The position numbers and the translations under genes are program-made. From JABLTI01 sp030629105 (GTDB lineage Archaea > Asgardarchaeota > Heimdallarchaeia > JABLTI01), in the NCBI GenBank assembly GCA_030629105.1, contig DAOVPS010000014.1, forward strand, positions 1 through 28,394: a DNA stretch of 28,394 bases, written 5' to 3'. Each line of letters opens with the position of its first letter. The stretch's first letter is position 1. The notes under the pieces were generated by a model, which was not told the origin of the DNA, did no database searches, and saw only the letters and a program-made list of their open reading frames with translations. Below, one piece after another: positions 15,259-24,188 of the stretch.

Positions 15259-16035
15259 CTATTTTATCATTTTTGATACTTCATTTGCAAGGAAATCCGC
15301 AAGTTTCTTGAAATAAATTTTACCATCTTTTGCGGAAGCTCTCCTTGGATCACCTAAAACACCATTCTCAGTTAGAGCTTTCATACCTTTCGCAAAAATT
15401 ATTTCCCCTTCTTTTTCTGTGAATTTTCCAACGAAACCAGGATTAAGTCTATCTTTGATAACTAACTCTTCTGCTAAAGCTAGAATTAGTGAGGTTTCAT
15501 TTTCACCTGCATGAGCTCCTGCTTCTTCCTGACTCTTCCCTGCTTCGATAGAATAACTAGTTAAAATTTCAAGAAATCCATAAAGATCTGTATAACCAAA
15601 AATCTTCATATCTGTGAATTTTTTATTTAAATCATTAATTGCTTCTTCCAAGTGTACAAAATTTCCTCCATGACTTGGAATGAAAACTAGATTTTCGAAA
15701 CCGTGTTTGGCAACACTTTCAGCATAATCAGATACCACAGCTTTAAAAGTATCAGAACTCAGAGTGATTGTTCCAGGGAAACTTAAGTGGTGTTTTGAAC
15801 AACCAATTCTAATTGTGGGCCCTTGTAGAGCATTGCCGATTTTCTTGACAATTTCATTAACTAAAGAATCTCCAATTAAAGTATCTGTTATTGTGGGTAG
15901 ATGTGGTCCATGTTGCTCAATTGAACCAACCGCCACTACTAAAGTCTTATATCCTTTCTCAATTGCTTCTTGAATGTCTTGCCAATTCATTTCTTCGGTT
16001 CTAATGGTTGTCATAGAATAAACCCTTGTTTTCAA
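15259..16035 (-). CDS. creatininase-family amidohydrolase
   Basis: 258 residues from TTG 16035. ATG at residue 8 (16014), preceded by AGGG, is a better start and gives 251 residues. The metal site of the creatininase family is present: Glu40 and His42 in GSIEQHGPHLP, Asp51 in TDTLI, SKHHLSFPGT (80-89), His122 in PSHGGN, and Glu178 in HAGENETS. Members include creatinine amidohydrolase, FAPy deformylase (ArfB) and the peptide-processing MftE. The specific reaction here is not determined, and archaeal FAPy/pterin or riboflavin-related hydrolysis is an option. Soluble, no signal peptide. It heads a minus-strand pair with the HAD gene and is divergent from the first REC-PAS/GAF gene by 250 bases. 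Confidence 0.88.
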   Translation of the reverse strand: MKTRVYSMTTIRTEEMNWQDIQEAIEKGYKTLVVAVGSIEQHGPHLPTITDTLIGDSLVNEIVKKIGNALQGPTIRIGCSKHHLSFPGTITLSSDTFKAVVSDYAESVAKHGFENLVFIPSHGGNFVHLEEAINDLNKKFTDMKIFGYTDLYGFLEILTSYSIEAGKSQEEAGAHAGENETSLILALAEELVIKDRLNPGFVGKFTEKEGEIIFAKGMKALTENGVLGDPRRASAKDGKIYFKKLADFLANEVSKMIK

Positions 16036-16285
16036 TATTATTTGAGTTAATAAAACTAATCAAGTCAATTGCCAGTGATTTTTATTGCACAATTATTGGA
16101 ATGATTAACTATTCGTTTAACTAAAAAAACTCATTTCTGTCGAGAGAATTCAAGTCAAAGATTTTTCCTAAGTTTAGCATATAAAGTAAATGTTATAACT
16201 TGTAAAAACAAGAAAATTATTCATAGCGAATACTGCAGACTAATATATTCAGCAATATTCCACTCGACTTCAGAGAGTTTTACGT

Positions 16286-19200
16286 ATGAAAGCACCGCTA
16301 AAAATAGTTCATCTTGAAGATAATAAAATCGATGTTGAATTAGTTAAAGAAATCCTAACTTTGGAGGATGTAAATTGTAACATCACAAGTGTAGATACAC
16401 GAAGTGATTATATCAATGCCCTAAAAGATGAATCAATAGACATTATATTAGCTGATTACAGTTTACCATCATTTGACGGTTTAAGTGCTTTAAAACTCAC
16501 TCGAGAGATGGGGTTACAAACTCCATTCATACTCGTATCTGCAGTATTAGGAGAAGAACTAGCAATTGAAGCTCTACAGAGTGGGGCTACAGATTATGTT
16601 TTGAAATCTCGGATGGAACGTTTAGTTCCTGCTATCAAAAGAGCGTTACGTGAAATAGAGGCAAGAGATCAAAGAAAAAAATTAGAGATAACAATCACAG
16701 AACTTGAAGATATGCATCAGAAGCTTGCTGAACGTGTTCGTGGATTTCTAAAGATGGATTTACCTTCCGGAAAATTCTCCTTAGTTGATGTATTTCTTGA
16801 GGATTTAAGTGGGTACACAACGCAAAACTGGTATGATACTCCTAATTTTATCCAACAAATCATACACCCAGATTTCAAAGATTACTATCTCAAGAGTTTC
16901 AAGGAAATGCAAAGCGGATTCGTACCAAAGATGCTTGAATACAAAATCTTGCGAAAAGATGGAGAAGAGAGATGGTGGTTACAATTTAACATTGGGGCTT
17001 ATGATATAGAACAAAAATTAGTCTCAGTTTCCATTGTAGTTATTGACAATACAGAAACAAAGGATTCGTTCATAAAATACCAAAACTTATTCGAAAATGC
17101 ATTGGTAGGGATGTTTCGATCTAGTATTGAAACGGGGGCCATCATAGAAGCAAATGAAACGATGGCGAAATTATTTGGCTGTGCAACAGTTGAGGAATTC
17201 AAGCAATTCTCAGCTACTCAATTTTATCCAAGTGAAAAAGCTCGTTTAGAATTTCTTAGCTTACTACAAAAAGATGGGTTTGTAAAAGGATATCAAATGA
17301 AATTACAACGAAAAGATAAAACATCAATCTGGGTAACATCAGCATCAAAGATTTATCGTAGAGAAGGTTTTATTGAAGGTGTAATGACCGATATTACGGA
17401 ACAAAAATTGGCTCAAATGGAGCTAGCTACAAGGGAGAAAGAATTAGAGAATATCTTTGAACATAAGGGTACAACAACTCTTACTATCGAAGAAGATATG
17501 ATTATCTCTAAATGTAATCATCAAATAGAAATTCTCTCAGGTTATAAAAAAGAAGAGATTGAAGGTAAGAAGAAATTTACCGAATTAATACATCCAGATG
17601 ATTTACCAAGACTAATAAGCTATCATCAAGCTCGTAGAATAAAAGAAGATGAAGCCCCTACAATTTATGAGGCTCGAATACTTCACAAGGATGGTCATAT
17701 AGTACAAACGGTTATTACTGTGGGATTAATACCTGAAACTAGGCAAAGCATTGCCTCTGTAATAGATATCTCGCAGAGGAAAAAAGCCGAACAAGCACTT
17801 ATTCGAGATAGAAAGGTTCTCCAGATAATTGCAGAAGCTGCTTCTCAATCATTAAATGTGCAAGATTTATGTCAAAGTGTTTTGATTGGAATTGTAGAAA
17901 CACTTGGTTTTGATTCAGGTTCTATCCGCATATATTATGAAAATGAAAAAATCTTAATTCCAATGGCAGATTATGGATTAGATGACAAAGCTAAGGATTT
18001 TCTAAAGCATGTATCAATAGAATCAACAGAATTGCCTTTAACACAATTTCTTGGCAAGTCAATCTTTGCCCCAGATACTTCCGAACATGAGTTTCTAAAA
18101 AATACAGACATTATTACTAAATTCAAATATCGTTCTTTCATTTCTTGGCCAATTTATAATGCAAATAAAAAGTTTCTAGGTTCAATTCAATTAGGATCAA
18201 GAGTAAAGAAAGACATTCCAGAAGCAGATCAGTTGTTTTTTGAAAACATAACCGGGATTTTTTCAACTGCAGTGGAAAGAAAACTAGCTGATGAAGCACT
18301 AATAGAAAGCGAAAGCCAATACAGAAAATTAGTTGAATCCATGCCAGGACAAATGGGTGTGCTATTAATACAGAATAAAGAAATCAAATATGCTAGTCCA
18401 ACAATTTTCAAAATACTTCAAATAAAATCTATAAAGGATATAATTGGTGCAGATCCTTTACAATATTTTAGTGACGCTAACCAAGAAAAAATTGATAATT
18501 ATTTGAATTCGATTTACGAATTTGATGATAAGGAACCCTCTCTCTATGAGACAGTTTTGAAGAGAACAAATAATGAAGAATTTCCTGCTGAAATTTATGC
18601 TACTCTCACAACATTTCGTGGTGATCCTGCAGTTCAAATAATAATTTGGGAAATCACTGAACGAAGAGAATTTGAACGACAAAGAAGGCAATTAGTAAAT
18701 ATCATTGAAAATAGTAAGGAAGTAGTCATATCTGCAGATATTAAGGGAAATATAATCTATGCAAATGCTCCGATTGAAGATGTACTTGGTTACACTCCAG
18801 AAGAATTAATTGGAAAACCTCTTTCAATCCTTGCTCCACCTGGTGGAGAGAAACTACAAGAAGAAATGCTAAAAACTACTCTTGCAGAAGGAAAAACAAC
18901 TATCGAAAGTGTTCGTAAGCATAAAGATGGATCTCTTATTCAAGTTATTATGACATTAACATCTATTACCGATGAAGAAGCACAATTATCTACAATTAAT
19001 GCAATTATCGTTGATATATCGGACCTAAAAGAATTAGAGGCGTCTCTAAAGGGACGATCTTATGAGCTTGAGGTTTTAAATAAAATAATTTCTGCAGGTT
19101 ATAATGCTAAAAATATGGATGAATTGCTTGATTTTACCTTATCCACTCTTCTGAACTCACTTGATTTCAATGGTGGGGCTATTTATTTCATTAATGAAGA

Positions 19201-19879
19201 AACCAAAAAAGCTGAAATTCGTCGATCTTTAGGCTTGTCCAGCCAATTTGTAACTGATGCAAAAGAATTGTCTATTGCAAACAAATCTTTTAAGAAATTA
19301 TTCGTCGATGGAAAAACAATCTTTGTTGAAGATTATATGAAAATGAGTGACGGTCACAAAGGACTTGGAATTTCGACTCTTATAGGTGTGCCTTTCTTTT
19401 CAAAACAAAAAGTCATTGGTGGTTTAATACTTAGTTTGAAAGAAAAGAGAACTATTTCCAAAGATGATTTATCCATATTTGAAGCAATTGGTCGTGAAAT
19501 GGGTAATGCCATTGCAAAACTACGCGCTGAGGAAGAGGTAATCAGTTCTGAAACAAACCTTCAAACAATTTTTGATGCAATTGAGGATTTCCTTATTGTT
19601 TTTGATAGTGAATCTGGAGTAATTTTGAATATAAACAAAGGCGTGCGAAAGAAGCTTGGTTATACTAAAAGAGAATTGTTAAAGAAAAAATTCATTGATC
19701 TCTTTCCAAAAGACGAAGCAAAAACTATGGAGAATCTCCTTGATAAAGTAGTCAAAGGTAAATTAAAAGAAGGACCATTAATTTTGGAATCAAAAACTGG
19801 AGACAAGATAGTAGATACTTTCACCTTTTATAGAGCAAAATATACCGATCGAACTGTAATAATTGCTCGATGTAATTGA
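16286..19879 (+). CDS. REC-PAS/GAF multi-sensor protein without output domain (paralog 1)
   Basis: 1197 residues, soluble. The receiver domain (1-125) keeps all key residues: Asp12, phospho-acceptor Asp57 in LADYSLPSFDG, Ser85, Lys107 in YVLKSR. After a coiled linker (126-155) I read PAS modules at about 165-260, 265-375 and 385-500, GAF at 510-665, PAS at 677-795 and 803-915, GAF at 930-1080, and a last PAS at 1092-1195. PAS boundaries are shown by recurring ends such as MTDITEQK, VIDISQRKKAE, WEITERRE and IVDISDLKE. There is no HisKA, HATPase, GGDEF, HTH or methyl-accepting domain. It should therefore receive phosphate from a separate kinase and signal by contact, which is inference. A TATA-like TAATATATTC (16241-16250) lies about 40 bases before the ATG. 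A hairpin/T-tract follows. The neighbour is a close paralog. Confidence 0.9.
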   Translation: MKAPLKIVHLEDNKIDVELVKEILTLEDVNCNITSVDTRSDYINALKDESIDIILADYSLPSFDGLSALKLTREMGLQTPFILVSAVLGEELAIEALQSGATDYVLKSRMERLVPAIKRALREIEARDQRKKLEITITELEDMHQKLAERVRGFLKMDLPSGKFSLVDVFLEDLSGYTTQNWYDTPNFIQQIIHPDFKDYYLKSFKEMQSGFVPKMLEYKILRKDGEERWWLQFNIGAYDIEQKLVSVSIVVIDNTETKDSFIKYQNLFENALVGMFRSSIETGAIIEANETMAKLFGCATVEEFKQFSATQFYPSEKARLEFLSLLQKDGFVKGYQMKLQRKDKTSIWVTSASKIYRREGFIEGVMTDITEQKLAQMELATREKELENIFEHKGTTTLTIEEDMIISKCNHQIEILSGYKKEEIEGKKKFTELIHPDDLPRLISYHQARRIKEDEAPTIYEARILHKDGHIVQTVITVGLIPETRQSIASVIDISQRKKAEQALIRDRKVLQIIAEAASQSLNVQDLCQSVLIGIVETLGFDSGSIRIYYENEKILIPMADYGLDDKAKDFLKHVSIESTELPLTQFLGKSIFAPDTSEHEFLKNTDIITKFKYRSFISWPIYNANKKFLGSIQLGSRVKKDIPEADQLFFENITGIFSTAVERKLADEALIESESQYRKLVESMPGQMGVLLIQNKEIKYASPTIFKILQIKSIKDIIGADPLQYFSDANQEKIDNYLNSIYEFDDKEPSLYETVLKRTNNEEFPAEIYATLTTFRGDPAVQIIIWEITERREFERQRRQLVNIIENSKEVVISADIKGNIIYANAPIEDVLGYTPEELIGKPLSILAPPGGEKLQEEMLKTTLAEGKTTIESVRKHKDGSLIQVIMTLTSITDEEAQLSTINAIIVDISDLKELEASLKGRSYELEVLNKIISAGYNAKNMDELLDFTLSTLLNSLDFNGGAIYFINEETKKAEIRRSLGLSSQFVTDAKELSIANKSFKKLFVDGKTIFVEDYMKMSDGHKGLGISTLIGVPFFSKQKVIGGLILSLKEKRTISKDDLSIFEAIGREMGNAIAKLRAEEEVISSETNLQTIFDAIEDFLIVFDSESGVILNINKGVRKKLGYTKRELLKKKFIDLFPKDEAKTMENLLDKVVKGKLKEGPLILESKTGDKIVDTFTFYRAKYTDRTVIIARCN

Positions 19880-19918
19880 TTGGAATTTAATCTTTCAATC
19901 TACATCATCTATTTTTTT
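19869..19918 (+). terminator. hairpin/T-tract terminator after paralog 1
   Basis: GATGTA (19869-19874) pairs with TACATC (19901-19906), and ATTGA (19875-19879) pairs with TCAAT (19895-19899) with one bulged C. The loop is about 15 bases, and a T7 run follows at 19912-19918. The stem includes the TGA stop codon. It would separate the two paralogs into different transcripts. Confidence 0.5.
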
Positions 19919-19934
19919 CAAAAAGTCCTCAATC

Positions 19935-19963
19935 AAAAGTAAGATAAATTACTTTTAAAGTAA
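19935..19963. repeat. alternating AAAGTAA/TTACTTT repeat upstream of paralog 2
   Basis: AAAGTAA (19936-19942), its complement TTACTTT (19949-19955) and AAAGTAA again (19957-19963) form two overlapping palindromes: AAAAGTAA-6 bases-TTACTTTT, and TTACTTT-T-AAAGTAA. They lie 70-100 bases before the start of the second sensor gene and could be an operator. The same core recurs in the stem at 10129-10154, probably by chance in AT-rich DNA. Confidence 0.4.
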
Positions 19964-20031
19964 ATAATGTGGAAGAATCATAAATTGGCTTTCAATTTAA
20001 GCGGAAACTTCTTCTCGCGGTGCAGAATTGC

Positions 20032-23000
20032 ATGAAACCTCTCATTAGAATTCTACATTTGGAAGACAACCAAAACGATGCTGAATTAGTAAAAGAAACT
20101 CTATTGATGAAGGAAATTAATTGTGAGATTATTCATGTTGATAATGAAAAAGATTTCATAGAAAATTTGGAAAACAATACTTTTGATGTGATTCTAGCAG
20201 ATTATAATCTTCCATCATTCGATGGATTCGCTGCTCTAGCTTTGAGTAAAAAGATTGCACCCGAAATTCCATTTATTTTCATCTCAGGAGTTCTAGGTGA
20301 AGAATTAGCTATTGAAACTCTAAAAAGGGGTGCAACAGATTACGTCATCAAATCACGCCTAGAAAGATTGGTTCCATCTGTTGAACGAGCGCTAAGAGAA
20401 CAAGAAGAGAAAGCAAAAAGAATCCTATTGGAAAGAGAAATAGTAGAACTAGACCAGATGATAGGAGAATTACAAAGCGTTTATCAGCAATTGACAAGAC
20501 GAGTTAGAGGTTTTCTCAAAATAGAATTGCCATCAGGAAAATACTCCATTGTAGATAAATTTCTGGAAGATCTAAGTGGTTATCAAATAAAGGATTGGCA
20601 AGAAACACCGAATTTTATTAATCAAATAATTCATCCTGATTTCAAGAATTATTACAATGAAAATCTTGAGCAATTTAAGGAAGGCATAGTTCCTAAGATG
20701 CTTGAATATAAAATTAAGCGAAAAGATGATGAGGAACGGTGGTGGTTGCAGTTTAATCTTGGAGCCTTTGATGCTGAAGGACACCTAACCTCTATTTCTG
20801 CAGTTATTATTGATAACACTGAGGATAAAGAAGCACAACAAAAGTATCAAGATTTGTTTGAAAACGCAGTAACAGGCATGTATCGATCGGATATTCAAAC
20901 TGGTGAGTTTCTTGAAGCTAATGAGAAAATGGCAGAACTTTTTGGTTGTACCACAATTGAGGACCTTAAGAAGCTTAAAGCAGCAGATTTCTATATAGAC
21001 GAATATACTCGAAAATTACTAGTTGATAAATTGCTTGATAATGGATTTTATGAAGAAGAAATAGTTCAGATTAAAAAAGTCGATGGAACCTCCACTTGGG
21101 TTAGCGAATCCGCAAGTATCTATCCTGAGGAAGGCTATATACAAGGAATTATTATTGATGTAACAGAAAGGAAGAAAGCACAAGACGCTTTAATTAGAGA
21201 TCGAAAGGCTTTCCAAATAATTGCTGAAGCAGCAATTCAAGCAACTACCACCGAAGAATTGTGTCAAGTAGTTTTAGATGGTTTAGCTGAAACTTTCACT
21301 TTTGATGCCGGAACTATTAGATTATTTAATCCTGAAGATGAAATGTTGTATCCTATAGCAATTTTTGGAGTTACTGCAGAGGAAAAGGAAAAACTAAAAG
21401 GAATTTCACTACAAGAGGAATCGCATGTAGGAGCCCATGTAGCAAGAACTAAACAAGCAATTTTCGCTCCTGACATTATGGATAGTAATTTTCTAAGTAG
21501 TATACCACCCCAATTACAAAATTTCTCTGTTCGGGGAAATATAACTTGGCCAATAATTACTGCTGGGGATGAACTGCTAGGTATTTTGCAATTAGTAAAT
21601 CATACTCCAAAAGTGATTCCTGAAGATGATCGAACTCTTTTTGCAACAATTGCAGATATGCTAGCTTCGGCACTTGAATACCGTAAGGCAGAAGATGCTT
21701 TAAGGGATAGTGAAGAAAAATTCAGAGCTTTTGCAGAGCAATCATTATTGGGTGTTGCACTAACTAAAATTGATGGGGGTTTTCTCTACATTAATAATGT
21801 TGTTCTTTCAATCTCAGAATATACTCGAGAAGATTTCGAGTCAAGTAAAGTTCGTGACATTACTAGAAAGATGTTCTCTTGGCAAGATATAGATCGCTTC
21901 AGAGAACAAATTGCAATAGCGATGGGAGATAATCCAAGCACTTCGAAGATTGAAGAATATCAACTAACAACAAAAAGTGGAAAATTAAAATGGGTTGCTA
22001 TACATCTTACACCAATTAAAATAAAAGATGAATATGTTACAGGTGTTGTTATATTAGAAATAACTGAACAGAAACGAGTTCAGCTAACATTGGAGCGAGA
22101 AAGAAAAGCTTTTCATCTCTTAGCAGAGGCAACTGTAAACGCTAAGGATTTAACAGATTTATGTCAGCGAATCCTCAAAGGACTAACTGAATTACTACAA
22201 TATGACAATGGCACTTTCAGATTATTCGATAAAGAGACGCAAGAACTTGTACCAATTGCTGTTGTTTTACAAGATGCAGACAAACAAAGTTTGATTAAAC
22301 CGTTGAATATTAATGATGAAAGTTATTTGAACACCTATGTAGCTAGAACAAAAGAACCAATTTTTGCTCCAGATGTTACTAAACATCCCATTACAAAACA
22401 ATATCAAAAGCGATTGGAGCGTTTTGATGCACAAGGAAATATTACCTGGCCAATTTTAAATGCATTAGGAGAGCTTCTTGGAACATTACAGATTGTCTCT
22501 AACAAACCAAAAGAAATTCCTGAGGAAGATAAGTTTTTCTTTGAGACAATTGTTAGTTTCTTTGCTTCTGCCCTGGAAAAAATGTGGTCTGAAGAAGCAT
22601 TACAAGAAAGTCAAGAATTGTATAGTCGACTTATTGAAACTTCTCCATTTGCCATTATTAACACTGATTTAGAAGGAAAGATAATTACTCTTAATCAGCA
22701 AGCATTGAATATTTTAGGGATTACCAATGAAGAGGAAATCCTTGGATCTGATTTCTTCAATTTTATTTTACTGGAAGATAGATCAAAAGCAAAGCTTGAT
22801 GTTCATTTAGCAGCTGAAAAAGGTCTTCTGAGGAATGTTGAGTATTCATTGAAGAATAAATTAAATCAAATTATTCCGTTTGAAACAAGTATATCAGTCA
22901 TTCTCAATGAAGAACAAAAAGTTGAAGCGTATATTTTCATTGGACAAGATATTTCTTTGCGAAAAGAAATTGAAGAACAAAGAATGCGTTTAACCAATAT

Positions 23001-24180
23001 AATTTCCTTTAGTGAACAAGTAGTTACATCTACTAATCCAGAAGGGAAATTTATTTATGCAAATCCTGCAATTGAGAAGGTTTTTGGTTTCAAACCTGAA
23101 GAACTAATTGGTGAATCCATTTCTCTCATGTCACCTCCAGGTCAAGAAAACCAACAAAAAGAAATGCTTAAGCAAGTTATAGTCACTGGTAAGCTCACTT
23201 ATGAAACAGTAAGAAAACATAAGGATGGAACTCTTATTCCTGTGATTATGAATCTTACTGCAAATCGAGATGAATTAGGAAATATAATTTCAATAAATGG
23301 TGTAATCTTGGATATATCCGATGTTAAGCAGTTAGAGGAATCATTGAGAAGTCGATATAATGAATTTGAAGTGCTGAACAAAGTTATTTCTGCAGGATAC
23401 AAAGCAGAAAATCTTGAGCAGTTCTTTGATTTTGTTCTAAATACAATTCTAAGTTCACTTAATTTCACAGGTGGAGCAATGTATCTTCTAAATCAAATAA
23501 CCAAAAATGCTGAACTAAAACGTTCTATTGGAATGCCTAAAGTTCTCAATAAAAACCTAGAAAAAATCGATACTGAATCACCTCAATACAAGCAGTTATT
23601 CGTAGCTGGAGAAACTTATGTTTTAGAGGAATTTGATTCTGTGAACCAACATGCAGATGTAGGTGGCATTAAATCAATTATCTCTGTTCCATTCTTTTCC
23701 AAAAATATTGTAATAGGTGCATTAATGCTTTCCTCAAAAGAATTCAGAATAATTTCTAGTGAAAACCAAGGTATTTTAGAAGCAATTGGAAGAGATGCTG
23801 GAACTGCTATTGCAAAGTTTATTGCTGAACAAGAATTGCAAGCAAAACAATTAAGCTTAATGACTATTTTTGATGCCTTAAATGAAATGCTGCTTGTTGT
23901 TAGTGGTAGCACTGGTCAACTTGTAATGGCAAATAAAGCTGCTAAGGAAGAATTCGGTTTATCTGACAAAAAATTAGTGAAAATGTCATTCTCGGAATTA
24001 TTTGCTACAACTCCACAAGATGATAGTGTGGAAGAAGTATCCTCATTGTTTACTAATGAAACAGGAGAATTTTCAAAACCCTTGAAAACCAGTGATGGAC
24101 AAATAATTGACTACAAAATATCCTACTACTCTTACACAATAGAGAAACGTGATGTTTTCGTATGTATAATAAAAGAATAA
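20032..24180 (+). CDS. REC-PAS/GAF multi-sensor protein without output domain (paralog 2)
   Basis: About 1382 residues from ATG 20032. This start is chosen because its N-terminus (MKPLIRILHLEDN) then matches paralog 1 (MKAPLKIVHLEDN); an upstream in-frame GTG at 20020 would add four residues. The receiver has Asp57 in LADYNLPSFDG and Lys107 in YVIKSR. Order: REC, PAS about 165-260, PAS 265-375, GAF 390-550, PAS 560-680, GAF 685-850, PAS 860-970, PAS 975-1090, GAF 1105-1260, PAS 1270-1382. GAF1 and GAF2 share ARTK-Q/E-A/P-IFAPD and GNITWPI, indicating internal duplication of a GAF-PAS unit. As in paralog 1, no kinase, cyclase, HTH or transmembrane part is present. It is the product of tandem gene duplication followed by domain rearrangement. 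The cue and partner are unknown. Confidence 0.9.
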   Translation: MKPLIRILHLEDNQNDAELVKETLLMKEINCEIIHVDNEKDFIENLENNTFDVILADYNLPSFDGFAALALSKKIAPEIPFIFISGVLGEELAIETLKRGATDYVIKSRLERLVPSVERALREQEEKAKRILLEREIVELDQMIGELQSVYQQLTRRVRGFLKIELPSGKYSIVDKFLEDLSGYQIKDWQETPNFINQIIHPDFKNYYNENLEQFKEGIVPKMLEYKIKRKDDEERWWLQFNLGAFDAEGHLTSISAVIIDNTEDKEAQQKYQDLFENAVTGMYRSDIQTGEFLEANEKMAELFGCTTIEDLKKLKAADFYIDEYTRKLLVDKLLDNGFYEEEIVQIKKVDGTSTWVSESASIYPEEGYIQGIIIDVTERKKAQDALIRDRKAFQIIAEAAIQATTTEELCQVVLDGLAETFTFDAGTIRLFNPEDEMLYPIAIFGVTAEEKEKLKGISLQEESHVGAHVARTKQAIFAPDIMDSNFLSSIPPQLQNFSVRGNITWPIITAGDELLGILQLVNHTPKVIPEDDRTLFATIADMLASALEYRKAEDALRDSEEKFRAFAEQSLLGVALTKIDGGFLYINNVVLSISEYTREDFESSKVRDITRKMFSWQDIDRFREQIAIAMGDNPSTSKIEEYQLTTKSGKLKWVAIHLTPIKIKDEYVTGVVILEITEQKRVQLTLERERKAFHLLAEATVNAKDLTDLCQRILKGLTELLQYDNGTFRLFDKETQELVPIAVVLQDADKQSLIKPLNINDESYLNTYVARTKEPIFAPDVTKHPITKQYQKRLERFDAQGNITWPILNALGELLGTLQIVSNKPKEIPEEDKFFFETIVSFFASALEKMWSEEALQESQELYSRLIETSPFAIINTDLEGKIITLNQQALNILGITNEEEILGSDFFNFILLEDRSKAKLDVHLAAEKGLLRNVEYSLKNKLNQIIPFETSISVILNEEQKVEAYIFIGQDISLRKEIEEQRMRLTNIISFSEQVVTSTNPEGKFIYANPAIEKVFGFKPEELIGESISLMSPPGQENQQKEMLKQVIVTGKLTYETVRKHKDGTLIPVIMNLTANRDELGNIISINGVILDISDVKQLEESLRSRYNEFEVLNKVISAGYKAENLEQFFDFVLNTILSSLNFTGGAMYLLNQITKNAELKRSIGMPKVLNKNLEKIDTESPQYKQLFVAGETYVLEEFDSVNQHADVGGIKSIISVPFFSKNIVIGALMLSSKEFRIISSENQGILEAIGRDAGTAIAKFIAEQELQAKQLSLMTIFDALNEMLLVVSGSTGQLVMANKAAKEEFGLSDKKLVKMSFSELFATTPQDDSVEEVSSLFTNETGEFSKPLKTSDGQIIDYKISYYSYTIEKRDVFVCIIKE

Positions 24181-24188
24181 GCATTTGA

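Noticed and set aside
7262..16035. RiPP/mycofactocin-like biosynthetic cluster (TldD/E plus creatininase/MftE homolog)
   Set aside because: The two are about 5 kb apart on opposite strands with unrelated genes between, and no precursor peptide, radical SAM or YcaO gene is present.
16286..24180. Hybrid histidine kinases
   Set aside because: The REC plus PAS/GAF layout invites that label, but no HisKA H-box and no HATPase N, G1 or G2 boxes occur in either protein; both end in a PAS module.
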